NCBI RefSeq assembly: GCF_000001735.4
Contig: NC_003076.8
Span: forward strand, 3,100,001-3,164,000
Reading direction: 5' to 3'
From: Arabidopsis thaliana
Taxonomy: Eukaryota > Streptophyta > Magnoliopsida > Brassicales > Brassicaceae
Length of the DNA stretch: 64,000 nucleotides
The notes below the pieces were generated by a model that was not told the origin of the DNA, searched no databases, and saw only the letters and a program-made list of their open reading frames with translations. Shown here in pieces: positions 21,577-31,452 of this stretch (position 1 is its first letter; each line of letters begins with the position of its first letter). Made by a program: the position numbers and the translations under genes.

Positions 21577-22535
21577 GCACCTTCCTAATTTTAGCTTCCA
21601 CAAGTCTTCGTTTCAACAAAAAGTCAACTTCAACATTAAGTTAATAATATTGTTAACATTTACAACTTCTCAAGCTTATGTATATTGTTATAAGTATCTT
21701 ATATTTTATGTGAATTATGTGATTATTGACTGTTTGTAAGCTCTTTGAGTCATTTCATGTATGAATAAAAGATAAAAGCAAATTCCCTCTTATGATATAT
21801 GAAAAAGTTGTAAAAGAAAAAATAATTAAATAAGGATGAATAAAAAGTTTGGGATTGTGACTGTAAATAATAGTGCTGGCTAGTTAAGATTGTGATTCAG
21901 AACTACAGATCTTGGCCAAGGTGAATAAAAAGTTTCACAAATGGGCACAAGAATGTAAAAAGACAATGAGTTAGATAAAAATAAATCAAGATTATTTGTT
22001 GTTTTTATTTATAAATAATAATAAAAGTTCTAATTGTTTTACTGATATGCAACTACAAAACTGTAGAGTGAGTGGGTCATTCGTACGCAAACCAAAATAT
22101 TCCCTTTATCTGTCCCAAAATGAAACTAAACTCCAAGGGTTTTATGGGTTTGCACAGTTGGCCACTGATCTCTGCATCTGAAATTCAAACTCCACATTTT
22201 CCATTGTATGTGAATACATGATTAAATAAAAAAACAATTTTGCCAAAAAATGAAACTAAACACTCTACAAGTAAGGCAGCGTAACAATATCTTTTAAAGA
22301 ATAATAAGAAAGCGATTTTGTCCACTACCTTGAATATTTTTATGTCTTGATTTCTATAGTAGACTTTTTTGATAATTCCCAAAAACAGTGATATTTATTC
22401 TTTTAAATTAATTTATATATTTTTGATTGAATAGTTTGATAAAACTTCTCACAGCTAGTTTATATATAGAAGAAAGATCTAATAAGATAAATTAAGACTT
22501 TCATCGATCATTGGCCTTCAAAACCAATTTGATCT

Positions 22536-22541
22536 GGTCAA
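22536..22541 (-). promoter_or_regulatory. W-box (reverse) upstream of PROPEP4
   Basis: GGTCAA on the plus strand, i.e. TTGACC on the minus strand, about 250 bp before the PROPEP4 start codon. Weak as a single site. Confidence 0.3.
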
Positions 22542-22789
22542 CCTTATTGTAAGTAGAGCACATGTGTACATCATGTTGAAAAACATAAATAAATAGTAAT
22601 ATTTTATACCGAACATGCAATAATACGAAAAGACGCGCCAAATGAGCTGTTATTAGTAGATTAATATATGTAATTACCATTTTATAATAATTAGTGTAAA
22701 TTACTAAATACTGATGAGCCTATATTAATAAACTCAAGTCACACCTCAGTCTCTCACTTAGCTCTCACGAAGCAGAATTGAAGAAAAAC

Positions 22790-23728
22790 ATGGAGAGAGG
22801 AGTTTCTTATTATCTATGGATTCCTTTTAAGTTCATCCACCAAACTTTCGGATCTCTTTTACTCAAGCTTCTCGGTTTGCGATCTCCATCTGATCATAGT
22901 TTTCCGGTAAGTGATTTCTGTGATAAACGACCATAATTAACATTCCTCTGTGAGCGTTCATGTGATTAGATCTCGTCGTCTCAAGATGATGAGTTTCATA
23001 TATTGGATTGAGCTTTGGTAAAGATTTTTCTCTTTCGGTAGAGATTGTAACTCTTGACTATTGAAGGAAAATTAGTTGTCAAGATTTTGAATGTATTTTT
23101 TTTTTTTTAACTATGAGTTGAACGATTTTATGGTTTTTAACTCTTAACTCGAAATTAACTACTAATAAGTGGATTAGTCCAAATTTCTTATATATTATTC
23201 TAAGCTTCAAACTTCATATATGATTGCTAACACGCATTGTACATATATATATGATGGATTCTTTAGGCATTCATATCGACAAAGCTTAATATTGGGTTGG
23301 TTTGGTTAGAACAATTTCGGATCGGATCCTATTTACGTGAAGTCATATCTTATATCTTAAAACAAGACTGTAACTACTAACTAGTGAGCTGCATGTTTTT
23401 TTGGTGGTCTAGAAAAAAAAACTTGTTAGGTGAAACTTAAAGGGATTTTAACTTTAGTTAGATGCTGACACCTCATAAAGAATAGATCATCTTCAGTTCT
23501 TGCGCTGACACATCACCCCATCAACTTTTTTTGTTTATTTGTATGTATGCTTAAAGATATATCTCCTTTTTAATATAAACTTCAAATTTATCACGACAGG
23601 AGGATGGGGAGGAGGAAGTTAAGGTTGTGGAAGTGTCGTCGAGGGGTCTTCCCGGGAAAAAGAATGTACTAAAGAAGTCGAGAGAAAGTTCCGGCAAGCC
23701 GGGAGGCACCAACAAGAAGCCGTTTTAG
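22790..23728 (+). CDS. PROPEP4: PROPEP4, Pep4 danger-peptide precursor (At5g09980)
   Basis: Exons 22790-22906 and 23600-23728 encode 81 residues. Exon 1 gives MERGVSYYLWIPFKF and a helical segment GSLLLKLLGL; exon 2 begins acidic (EDGEEEVKVVEVSSR) and then carries the peptide, which starts GLPGKKNVLKK and ends SSGKPGGTNKKPF. The motif SSGKxGxxN is intact, but four residues (KKPF) follow the Asn that is C-terminal in Pep7 and Pep8. Splice sites are CCG|GTAAGT and CGACAG|GAG, phase 0 as in all four genes. Precursor role as for the family; the C-terminal extension could affect receptor activity. Confidence 0.92.
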
Positions 23729-24622
23729 TTTTTCACTTCAACTAATAATATTTGACGGAGAAATTCTTCCTTACATTTTCATCTATTTAGTGTAAGATCT
23801 AAGAGAATAGTTTCATATTTGTATCGTATAATTCCTGAAGATTGCAACTCCTACGAGTCCTTTATTTTTTTTCTTTAAGACAATAACTAAAGAGAGACGT
23901 GAATCATACTTAATTTCTTGTGAGAAACTTGTAAAAGAAATAACCGATCATATATCATCTTAAGAAACAAACAGATCAATTCGATCTCTTACCTCGAAAA
24001 ATGTAGAACCAAATAAATACCTTATCATAAACAAAACAAAAAAGCAAATTAAATAACTAATTGGTTTTAAAAAAATTATTTGCATGTATATTCTAGAGTC
24101 ATGTGGTGGTGTCTCGCTCTCAGTACATATATCCAAGAAAGTTGAATGAATGATGAGGTGGGACTTGATAAATAAGGAAATCTATTTATTATCTTTCGGC
24201 TTTGGCTATATATACACCTACCCCTCGAATATAAACCATTAATTGAAAAATACAAATGGTTGAGACTTGAATGTTCGGAATGTAAAAAATTAGAGTTTAG
24301 AGCTTGACATAATTTGAAGGAAAAAAGACAAAAAGTATGTATATATCGATTAAGGAAAACTTAAATGTCATGATGCCAATCTTAGTCGAACAAAAAAAAT
24401 TCGAATTTTAGGACATAACTTATGGAATTGTTGGTTTTCTTATAGCCTCAGCTTTTAACAAAGAAAGAGACGGCCACTCTAAAAGATGGTGCAATGTTTT
24501 TAAAAAGAGTTGGTTATAATTCACCGCTTTATAATCACAGTTTAAGCATATGATTGATCTTTTGGTGACAAAGAAAATTTGAGGAGAAAGTCACATATAG
24601 AGGAACTTAGAAGATAGCGAAG

Positions 24623-24976
24623 ATGCAGCAAGAGAGAGATCACAAAAGAGATTGTTGCAAGCTCATGCCTCAAACTGTCAAGGCTTTCTTCAAGTGTCTG
24701 AGATTCAGACGTTCTTCTTCTTCTTCTTCAGACATGGTGAAAGCTAGAGCAAGAAATGTAAAAACTGATCATTCTGTCTCTCCTCTGTAAACTCAAGGAT
24801 ACTTTCTTTCTGCTAAGCTACTATTATCTTTTTTTTTTTGTGTGTTGCAGGAAGAGAAAGAAGAACCTTCATCTATCGAAACTTCAACTAGGAGTCTCAA
24901 CGTAATGAGGAAAGGGATAAGGAAACAACCAGTTAGCTCGGGAAAACGAGGTGGAGTTAACGACTACGACATGTAA
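24623..24976 (+). CDS. PROPEP5: PROPEP5, Pep5 danger-peptide precursor (At5g09990)
   Basis: Exons 24623-24757 and 24851-24976 encode 86 residues. Exon 1 lacks a clear IPF motif (it has CCKLMPQTVKAFFKCLRF) and contains a run of six Ser from a CT-rich microsatellite. Exon 2 begins EEKEEPSSIETSTR and the peptide follows: SLNVMRKGIRK then QPVSSGKRGGVNDYDM. As in Pep4, four residues (DYDM) extend past the conserved Asn, here acidic instead of basic. The intron is only 93 bp, against 179, 591 and 693 bp in the sisters. This gene converges on the minus-strand DUF948-like gene, with stops 208 bp apart. Confidence 0.92.
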
Positions 24977-25184
24977 CTAGAATCTTGATGTAGAATTGGA
25001 TAATCTTGTTTGGTAGTTACTCTACAACATACTTTCTTTGCATCTCATGAATCATCATGATATATTGATATTAATATCATAATTTCAAATCAATCAAATT
25101 ACACTCTTAAGCTAGAAAGACTCAAGCGGACTCTGAAAAAGGGTAAAGAGAAAAGTGGCATCTGATTGATCACCTTCTAGGCTT

Positions 25185-26302
25185 CTACTGCTTAGCACGC
25201 TTTGCAAGATAACTTGTAGTGATTTTAGAGAAACGAGTGATTGTGGAGAACAATTGCCATAAAGAGCGTCCCTTAACAACACCTTCTCTAAAGCTCCTCG
25301 CTTGTTTAGCCAACATTGGTTCTGTTTCATCTGTCTTGGTTTGACGCATCACCTCCTGCATTGAAGCTACTGATGAGGTAAAAATGGAGTTAACCATGAA
25401 AGTCCATAGTTCGAATAGAAGAGTTCAGAAGTGAAAGGTCAGACCTGGATTCATGTTTGTTAACCGTCTTAGTCTATCTTCAGCTACACGAATAGCCCGT
25501 GTCGAGCTTTTAACACCTTGAGTGATACCTTGGCTACACAAACACTGAAAGAGTTACAAAACAGATATGAAGAAATTGGTAATCATCATGGTGGGATGTG
25601 AGACAAACCCTAAATCACTGAGCTCCATAGTTAAGTCACTGATCTCCATTCCCGATAAACGAACAGCAGCCATTGTATCTGGTAGCTCTTCTCTAGTTAC
25701 ATCCAAAAGCTTTTCAAGAGACTCAGCTGCTTTCTTGAAAGCCTTTCTCAACATTCCAAAGTAAAACTCAAATCAACCTTCAAAATCCATCAAAGGGTTG
25801 AAGAAATCTGTAAAAGCAAAATGTTGGAGAACGAACCAGAAGAGTAGGAATCGCAGCAAAGAAGAGCCACGATGCTGAAATTGCTGTCTGCAACAGAACC
25901 CATGATGATGATTGTTTACAAAGTGACATAAAGTCCAGATCTTTATTGAGCAATTTGAATCAAAACCTAAATCCAAGAGAGGCTTACCACGCAAGCGACG
26001 ACATTGAGCAAGACGAAGTGCTTCTGTGTGAATGTCCATTGAGAGAGTTGGAGAGGAGGCTGTCCCACGGACGATGTTAATTGGGAAGAGATCGATGGCT
26101 CCTGAGGATTCGAGTACAATGCAGAGGGAGTAGAAGATGCGATTGAGTCTGAACCCTTGGTCAATCGTGAAATCGGTGAAGCTAGCCGGAGAGTGACCCG
26201 TCGGCGAAAGGAGAGATTTTTATCGATGAATCCGTTATGGAGAATCGGATTCCAAGAGATTAGAGATTGGGGTGATTGCAATTTCGAAGGCGAGAATAAC
26301 AT
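25185..26302 (-). CDS. DUF948-like plastid membrane protein (At5g09995)
   Basis: Five exons on the minus strand: 26302-25988, 25887-25837, 25742-25609, 25533-25445 and 25369-25185, totalling 257 residues. Residues 1-60 are Ser/Arg-rich and look like a chloroplast transit peptide. A hydrophobic segment spanning the exon 1/2 junction (HFVLLNVVACV then TAISASWLFFAAIPTLL) forms one membrane helix. A helical DUF948-type domain follows: KKAAESLEKLLDVTREELPD, then VRLSGMEISDLTMELSDLGQ, then an RAIRVAEDRLRRL segment. The tail is basic (FSKITTSYLAKRAKQ). The family is widespread in cyanobacteria and plastids with no firm function. The splice choices restore the conserved DLGQGITQGVKSSTR junction. It shares a roughly 400-bp divergent promoter region with FD4. 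Confidence 0.85.
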
Positions 26303-26708
26303 TGTGAATGGTTTTAGCTCTATTCGTCAGAAACCATTGTTAAGCTTCGAGTCGACGATAACAATGGATTTCAGTTGTGTCAGCGAGAAAATTTGCGTCA
26401 AGTTTAGAAACAACAATATTTCACGAAAAGTCCTCTGTTTATGCGTTAACTATTGAAAATAACCCCATTACTATCATTTGAGTTAATTTGACCTTCTTTG
26501 CGTCATATGCAAAATCGGAACACCACCACATTGGTTTGGAGGTTTGTGAGCTACAAGCCTATAAACTACACGTAGCACCTCCCTATGCACGTGTCACATG
26601 AATGATTTTAAGGGTTTGGGCTGATGTTTGAGCTATAACTACATATATACATTTGGTTTGATTCGTTTTTCTTACATTATAGTTTCATCAAAAGCCAAAG
26701 CATAATTG
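26303..26708. other. Divergent promoter region of the DUF948-like gene and FD4
   Basis: Contains a CACGTGTC G-box/ABRE-like site at about 26589-26596 and a TATATACAT box near 26642 in front of FD4. The plus-strand open frame at 26157-26456 is antisense to exon 1 of the minus-strand gene and is not supported as a gene. Confidence 0.5.
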
Positions 26709-27155
26709 ATGGATCAAGTACTCTACTCCTCTTACATCATAAAAATCCCTGTAATATCACGAATATCACCATCACAAGCTCAACTTACGACCAGGCTCAA
26801 TAACACGACTTATTTTGGCTTGTCATCGTCGAGAGGCAATTTTGGGAAGGTGTTTGCAAAAGAGTCTCGTAAAGTGAAACTGATTAGTCCGGAAGGTGAG
26901 GAGCAAGAGATAGAAGGAAACGAAGATTGTTGCATACTTGAGTCTGCGGAGAACGCGGGACTTGAACTGCCATACTCGTGTAGGTCAGGGACTTGTGGGA
27001 CATGTTGTGGAAAGTTGGTGTCAGGGAAAGTGGATCAGTCACTAGGGTCCTTTCTTGAGGAAGAGCAGATTCAAAAAGGTTACATCCTCACGTGTATCGC
27101 ACTTCCACTAGAAGATTGTGTTGTTTACACTCACAAACAATCCGATCTTATATGA
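26709..27155 (+). CDS. FD4: [2Fe-2S] ferredoxin FD4 (At5g10000)
   Basis: Single exon, 148 residues from the ATG at 26709. Residues 1-50 are Ser/Thr/Arg-rich without acidic clusters and fit a plastid transit peptide. A plant-type ferredoxin domain follows. The cluster ligands are Cys91, Cys96 and Cys99 (in [11 protein letters not shown]) and Cys129 (in ILTC), the canonical CX4CX2CX29C spacing. Cys100 directly follows the third ligand and is unusual. Plant-type ferredoxins carry single electrons from photosystem I or FNR to plastid enzymes. FD4 is a minor, divergent isoform and its partners are not well defined as far as I know. Lack of introns is normal for plant ferredoxins. Confidence 0.93.
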
Positions 27156-28097
27156 GTTACACATGCCTGCCTTGAACTTTTGAAATCTCAGTATTAAAAT
27201 ATGTATTTCAGTATTTGATGTGTTTTGATGTATTTTTATGTATTGATATCATTTTACATACGTTGATTCAAAATATTTAAATCGGATTCCACTTACAAAA
27301 TCAGACTAGTAATGTATATGTGCTTCGATCATCTTTGTTCAGTAGTTGAGGCTTTTATCCCCATCATGGGTCTGTAATTGGTATCAAATATACTATATAG
27401 GCCCATTAAGGATTCGTAAGATATGGGAAATAACGTTGGGCTTTATTTCGTCACCATGGGTTTAGTTGTTGTTGTTGAGTTGTCTTTTTCGCATCTGGAC
27501 GGATATTGTCCGTATGAATTTCTTAGACTATAAAGATTAAATGTAATTTCAAATTATTATTTGATATACTTAATTCAATTTTATAAATTTAATATCTTCA
27601 AAAAAGTTTGTGTCCACAATATAACAAATGTTATCAAAGCAAAAAAAAAAAAAAAAACTTCTTCTAATATAACAAATTTCCCTAAATAGCTTGCAAATTA
27701 TCTGTAAACATGATGAAAATATTAAACATGATGAAAAATATTAAATTATCATATTATTCAAAAAATAATTAATTAGCCAAAAGCTATATATGAATTTTGG
27801 GCCTTACAATAATATTTTCGCAAACGGCGCCTAAATAATTTGGGGGAAAAAATCAAAAACCCTATTTCCTTTTCATGAAGAGCGCTCGTTGAAATCACGC
27901 AATAAGTAGAACACATTTGGACAAAAAGAAAAGATAAAATAAAATAAAAAACAAAACCCCCAAATTTGTGTCTCCTCCGGAAAAAAAATTCGAAATTCCG
28001 GATCCACCGCCATCAATCCCTAGCTTTCTCTCTCTTTCTCTATCTTCGCCGGCGAAACCAGTAGGGTTGCTCAATTCGTTGGTAGAGTACTGTGGCA
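27156..28097. other. Intergenic region before HIT4
   Basis: FD4 3' UTR and AT-rich spacer, including an A18 run at 27640-27657 and the HIT4 leader (about 27880-28097). No further gene seen. The open frame at 27968-28174 overlaps the HIT4 leader and start in another frame. Confidence 0.5.
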
Positions 28098-31000
28098 ATG
28101 AAGAAAGGAGCGAAGAGAAAGGGTGTTTCGAAAGCAGGTCGCAAAGCTGCTGTTGCGGAGACTCAGAACGATGAGGTGATAGAGGAGACGACGAAGACGA
28201 CGCAGGAGGAGAGTCAACAGCATGAGGAAGAAGTCGTCGACGAGGTGAAGGAGAATGGGGAAGAAGAGGAGGCTAAGGGAGATCAAGAGGAAGAAGAGGA
28301 TGCGAAACCTGATTCCTTAGAGGAGGATGAGGAGAATCAGGAAGATGAGGTCAAAGCTGAGGAAGTAAAGGAAGAAGTTGAGAAGAAACCTGTTGCTCGT
28401 CGTGGTGGTAAACGAAAGAGGGCTACGAAGAAGGATACTGAGATTAAAGATGAGAAGAAACCTGTTCCGAAAGCTAAGAAACCGAGAGCGGCCAAAGTTA
28501 AGGAAGAGCCTGTCTACTTCGAGGAGAAGCGTAGTCTGGTATGCTTTTGTTAACCTTAGCTTGAGATATTATGTAATTATAATTAGGATTCAGCACTTAT
28601 GCAATATGGGGTTAGTTATGCTAATTTGATGACTCGAAATTCTCTGTGAAAACAACAATGAGATACGTTTTTGGACCTGTATGTTCATCTTATAGCTTAA
28701 CTTATAATGTGGATCTGTTTAGTGTTCTTGGTTGCAAGAACGATACACAAGATATAACTTTGTTGGTGGCTTTATCTATGAGAGCAATTGTGCGCCATTA
28801 TACTTATTGTGTCAGATATAGTATGTCATTCCAAATGAGTGGTGTGGTGTTATCTCATTATCAAAAATATCTTCAATACTTCAGTATTTTTAAGTTCTAA
28901 TAAAAGAGGTTGTTTTTCTGGTCTTATTTCTTCTGTGTATGTTGCAAATTAACATGTGCGCTTGTTTTGTGTGTTTCAGGAGGATTTGTGGAAGGTTGCA
29001 TTTCCAGTGGGAACTGAGGTATATTGTTTTTGTGGAATTTGGCTTCAACATCAGAGCTACTGTTTCCATTGATAGTCCTTGCTTATGTTTGTTACATTGT
29101 GATGGCAGTGGGATCAATTAGATGCACTTTATGAATTCAATTGGGATTTCCAAAATCTTGAAGTAAGTTGTTTGGATTACGTTCTCTATTGTTTAGTTGA
29201 CATGTTTTCCGGGGTGGACGAGAGTCTGATATTTTCTTCATTTGTATGTCAGGAAGCATTGGAGGAAGGAGGAAAGCTCTATGGGAAGAAGGTTTATGTC
29301 TTTGGCTGTACAGAACGTAAGCTACTTCTCTCGCTTTTTTTAATCTTGCTTTGATTATAGGTAGTTTACTGTCTTCTTATCGTTTGACTTGTCTAAATAA
29401 TCCTCGGCTCTTGTGGTTCTTTCTAATTTACTTCAAAAATCTATGCTCTCTTCCTTTTCTTGAACATTTGCTTCTTGTTCTTGTCTAAGTTTTTCTTTTT
29501 AACGTTACAGCTCAACTAGTCCCCTACAAAGGCGCAAACAAGATTGTCCATGTCCCAGCTGTTGTTGTTGTAAGTTCTTGTTCTATTTAAGTTGGCTTGC
29601 TGTCACTGATCTCTGAATTTCAGATCATATATTATCTCATTTCTCTTTCTAAAATTCATCAATTTTATATATGCAGATTGAATCACCCTTTCCGCCTTCT
29701 GATAAGATAGGAATCACATCTGTTCAGAGAGAAGTGGAGGAAATCATTCCAATGAAGAAGATGAAAATGGACTGGCTTCCATACATTCCGATTGAGAAAA
29801 GGTAATATGTGTTCCACGTGCATCTGTTAGACATTTGGTGGCATGGCCTAAATCATTGAGAAGAGAAACAGAGATTCTTTCTTGGGCTATTCTTACTTCT
29901 GATGTTTACCAGCAGTTGCTTACTACTTTTCCTTTGTTCTTCTTGCAGAGATAGACAAGTGGATAAGATGAATTCTCAAATTTTTACTTTGGGTTGTACG
30001 CAGAGAAGGTAAGTAACATGTGTTCTCTTCTTTTATCAGTGTAAGATGACTGGTAGAGTTATAAAAATCGATTTTCGCTCGCTATGAACGGATTTTGAGT
30101 AACATTACATTCGTATTGAAATTCGAACATGAAAACATGGCTTCACGTAGCTACTATGTGTGATGAGTCGGGTTGCATTGTTTGTTCCCTCATTCAGTTA
30201 TGTTTCTTTAGGGTGCAGAAATTTGATACATGGGTCTTTTTGTTGCAAATATGTGGCTTCTACAGATAGTATTGTTTAAATTCTCCAGTTCTGGTGTACT
30301 TAATTTAACTTTGTACGTTATCTGCAGATCTGCTCTCAGACATATGAAGGAAGATCAACTTAAGAAGTTTGAGTATTGCCTTCCTTGTGAGTTTTATTCA
30401 TCTACTACCAATACTAGTTAAATTTGCAGAGTGAACCATTTATAGCAGATGGCAGGCTGTTAGCAGTTGTATATTCGTATGTTTTATCTTGTTATGTATG
30501 TGGTATGCAGCAACAAATTCTAATCTCTCTTTTTTTTTTCTTTGCAGATTTCTATCAACCCTTTAAGGAAGATGAACTTGAACAGAGTACTGAGGTCCAA
30601 ATAATGTTCCCCTCTGAACCCCCGGTAAGTTTTCTGGCATGCAATGACTGTTTTGAAGTGGCAGGTCTACATGAAATGATCTGATAGGGGGACATTGTTT
30701 TGGGGTTTTCATCAAGCTTTGATTTTCTGTTTGTGCAGGTTGTATGTGAATTTGACTGGGAGTTTGATGAACTTCAGGTGTGTATTTGGCTTTTTTGTGA
30801 TGATAAAACTTGTTTTTTTCCTTCATTTGAGTCCAGATAATTGTCATCTTTGCACTGCTCCTTCCTTGTGTGTTCGAAATCGCATTCATTGTATGCTGAG
30901 TCTTGAGATGGCTTTTTATTCCTCTATCTCAGGAATTTGTCGATAAACTGGTTGAAGAGGAAGCATTACCTGCTGAACAAGCGGATGAATTCAAAGTAAG

Positions 31001-31452
31001 AGTGAGGTGTAACGTAACTGTCAGTTTTTGACGCTTGAGTAACTTCTCTAATTACCGTTTTTTTCCTTCTCAGGAATATGTCAAAGAGCAAGTTCGAGCA
31101 GCAAAGAAAGCAAATCGAGAGGCCAAAGATGCTCGAAAGAAAGCAATAGAAGAAATGAGCGAAGATACTAAGCAAGCCTTTCAAAAGATGAAGTTCTACA
31201 AATTCTACCCTCAGCCTTCACCAGATACACCAGACGTCTCTGGTGTCCAGGTAAAACAAAAAGCTCAAAAATCCACCTTTAATTTGTTTAAATCTGTTTC
31301 AGTCTAACAAATAGGATACTGATAAAAAAAGGGTTTTGATTATAGTTTGTTACAAAGCTCTGAGTATGTGAATGATCTGGTTTTCGCTTCTTCTGTTTTT
31401 GCAGTCCCCATTCATTAACCGATACTATGGAAAGGCTCATGAAGTCCTTTGA
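28098..31452 (+). CDS. HIT4: HIT4, plant-specific chromatin/nucleolar protein (At5g10010)
   Basis: Thirteen exons: 28098-28538, 28980-29018, 29109-29162, 29253-29316, 29511-29569, 29677-29801, 29949-30008, 30328-30386, 30548-30624, 30739-30777, 30933-30995, 31074-31250 and 31405-31452. All are GT-AG and total 434 residues. Residues 20-100 are strongly acidic (runs of E/D), followed by basic, NLS-like ARRGGKRKRATKK and PKAKKPRAAK. The rest is a folded region with paired WDxLxxxYEFNWDF and CEFDWEFDEL motifs and a charged helix near the end (VKEQVRAAKKANREAKDARKK). From memory, HIT4 is a nuclear protein required for heat-induced chromatin decondensation and release of transcriptional silencing. 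The repeated F-D/N-W-D/E-F motif suggests an internal duplication. The start is the ATG at 28098, the first in frame. Confidence 0.92.

Noticed and set aside
28378..28629. Arg/Leu-rich plus-strand frame in HIT4
   Set aside because: It is an alternate frame of the Lys/Glu-rich HIT4 exon 1, crossing a well-supported splice donor.
30150..30200. GTGATGA in a HIT4 intron, considered as a C/D snoRNA box
   Set aside because: No D box or terminal stem at a suitable distance.
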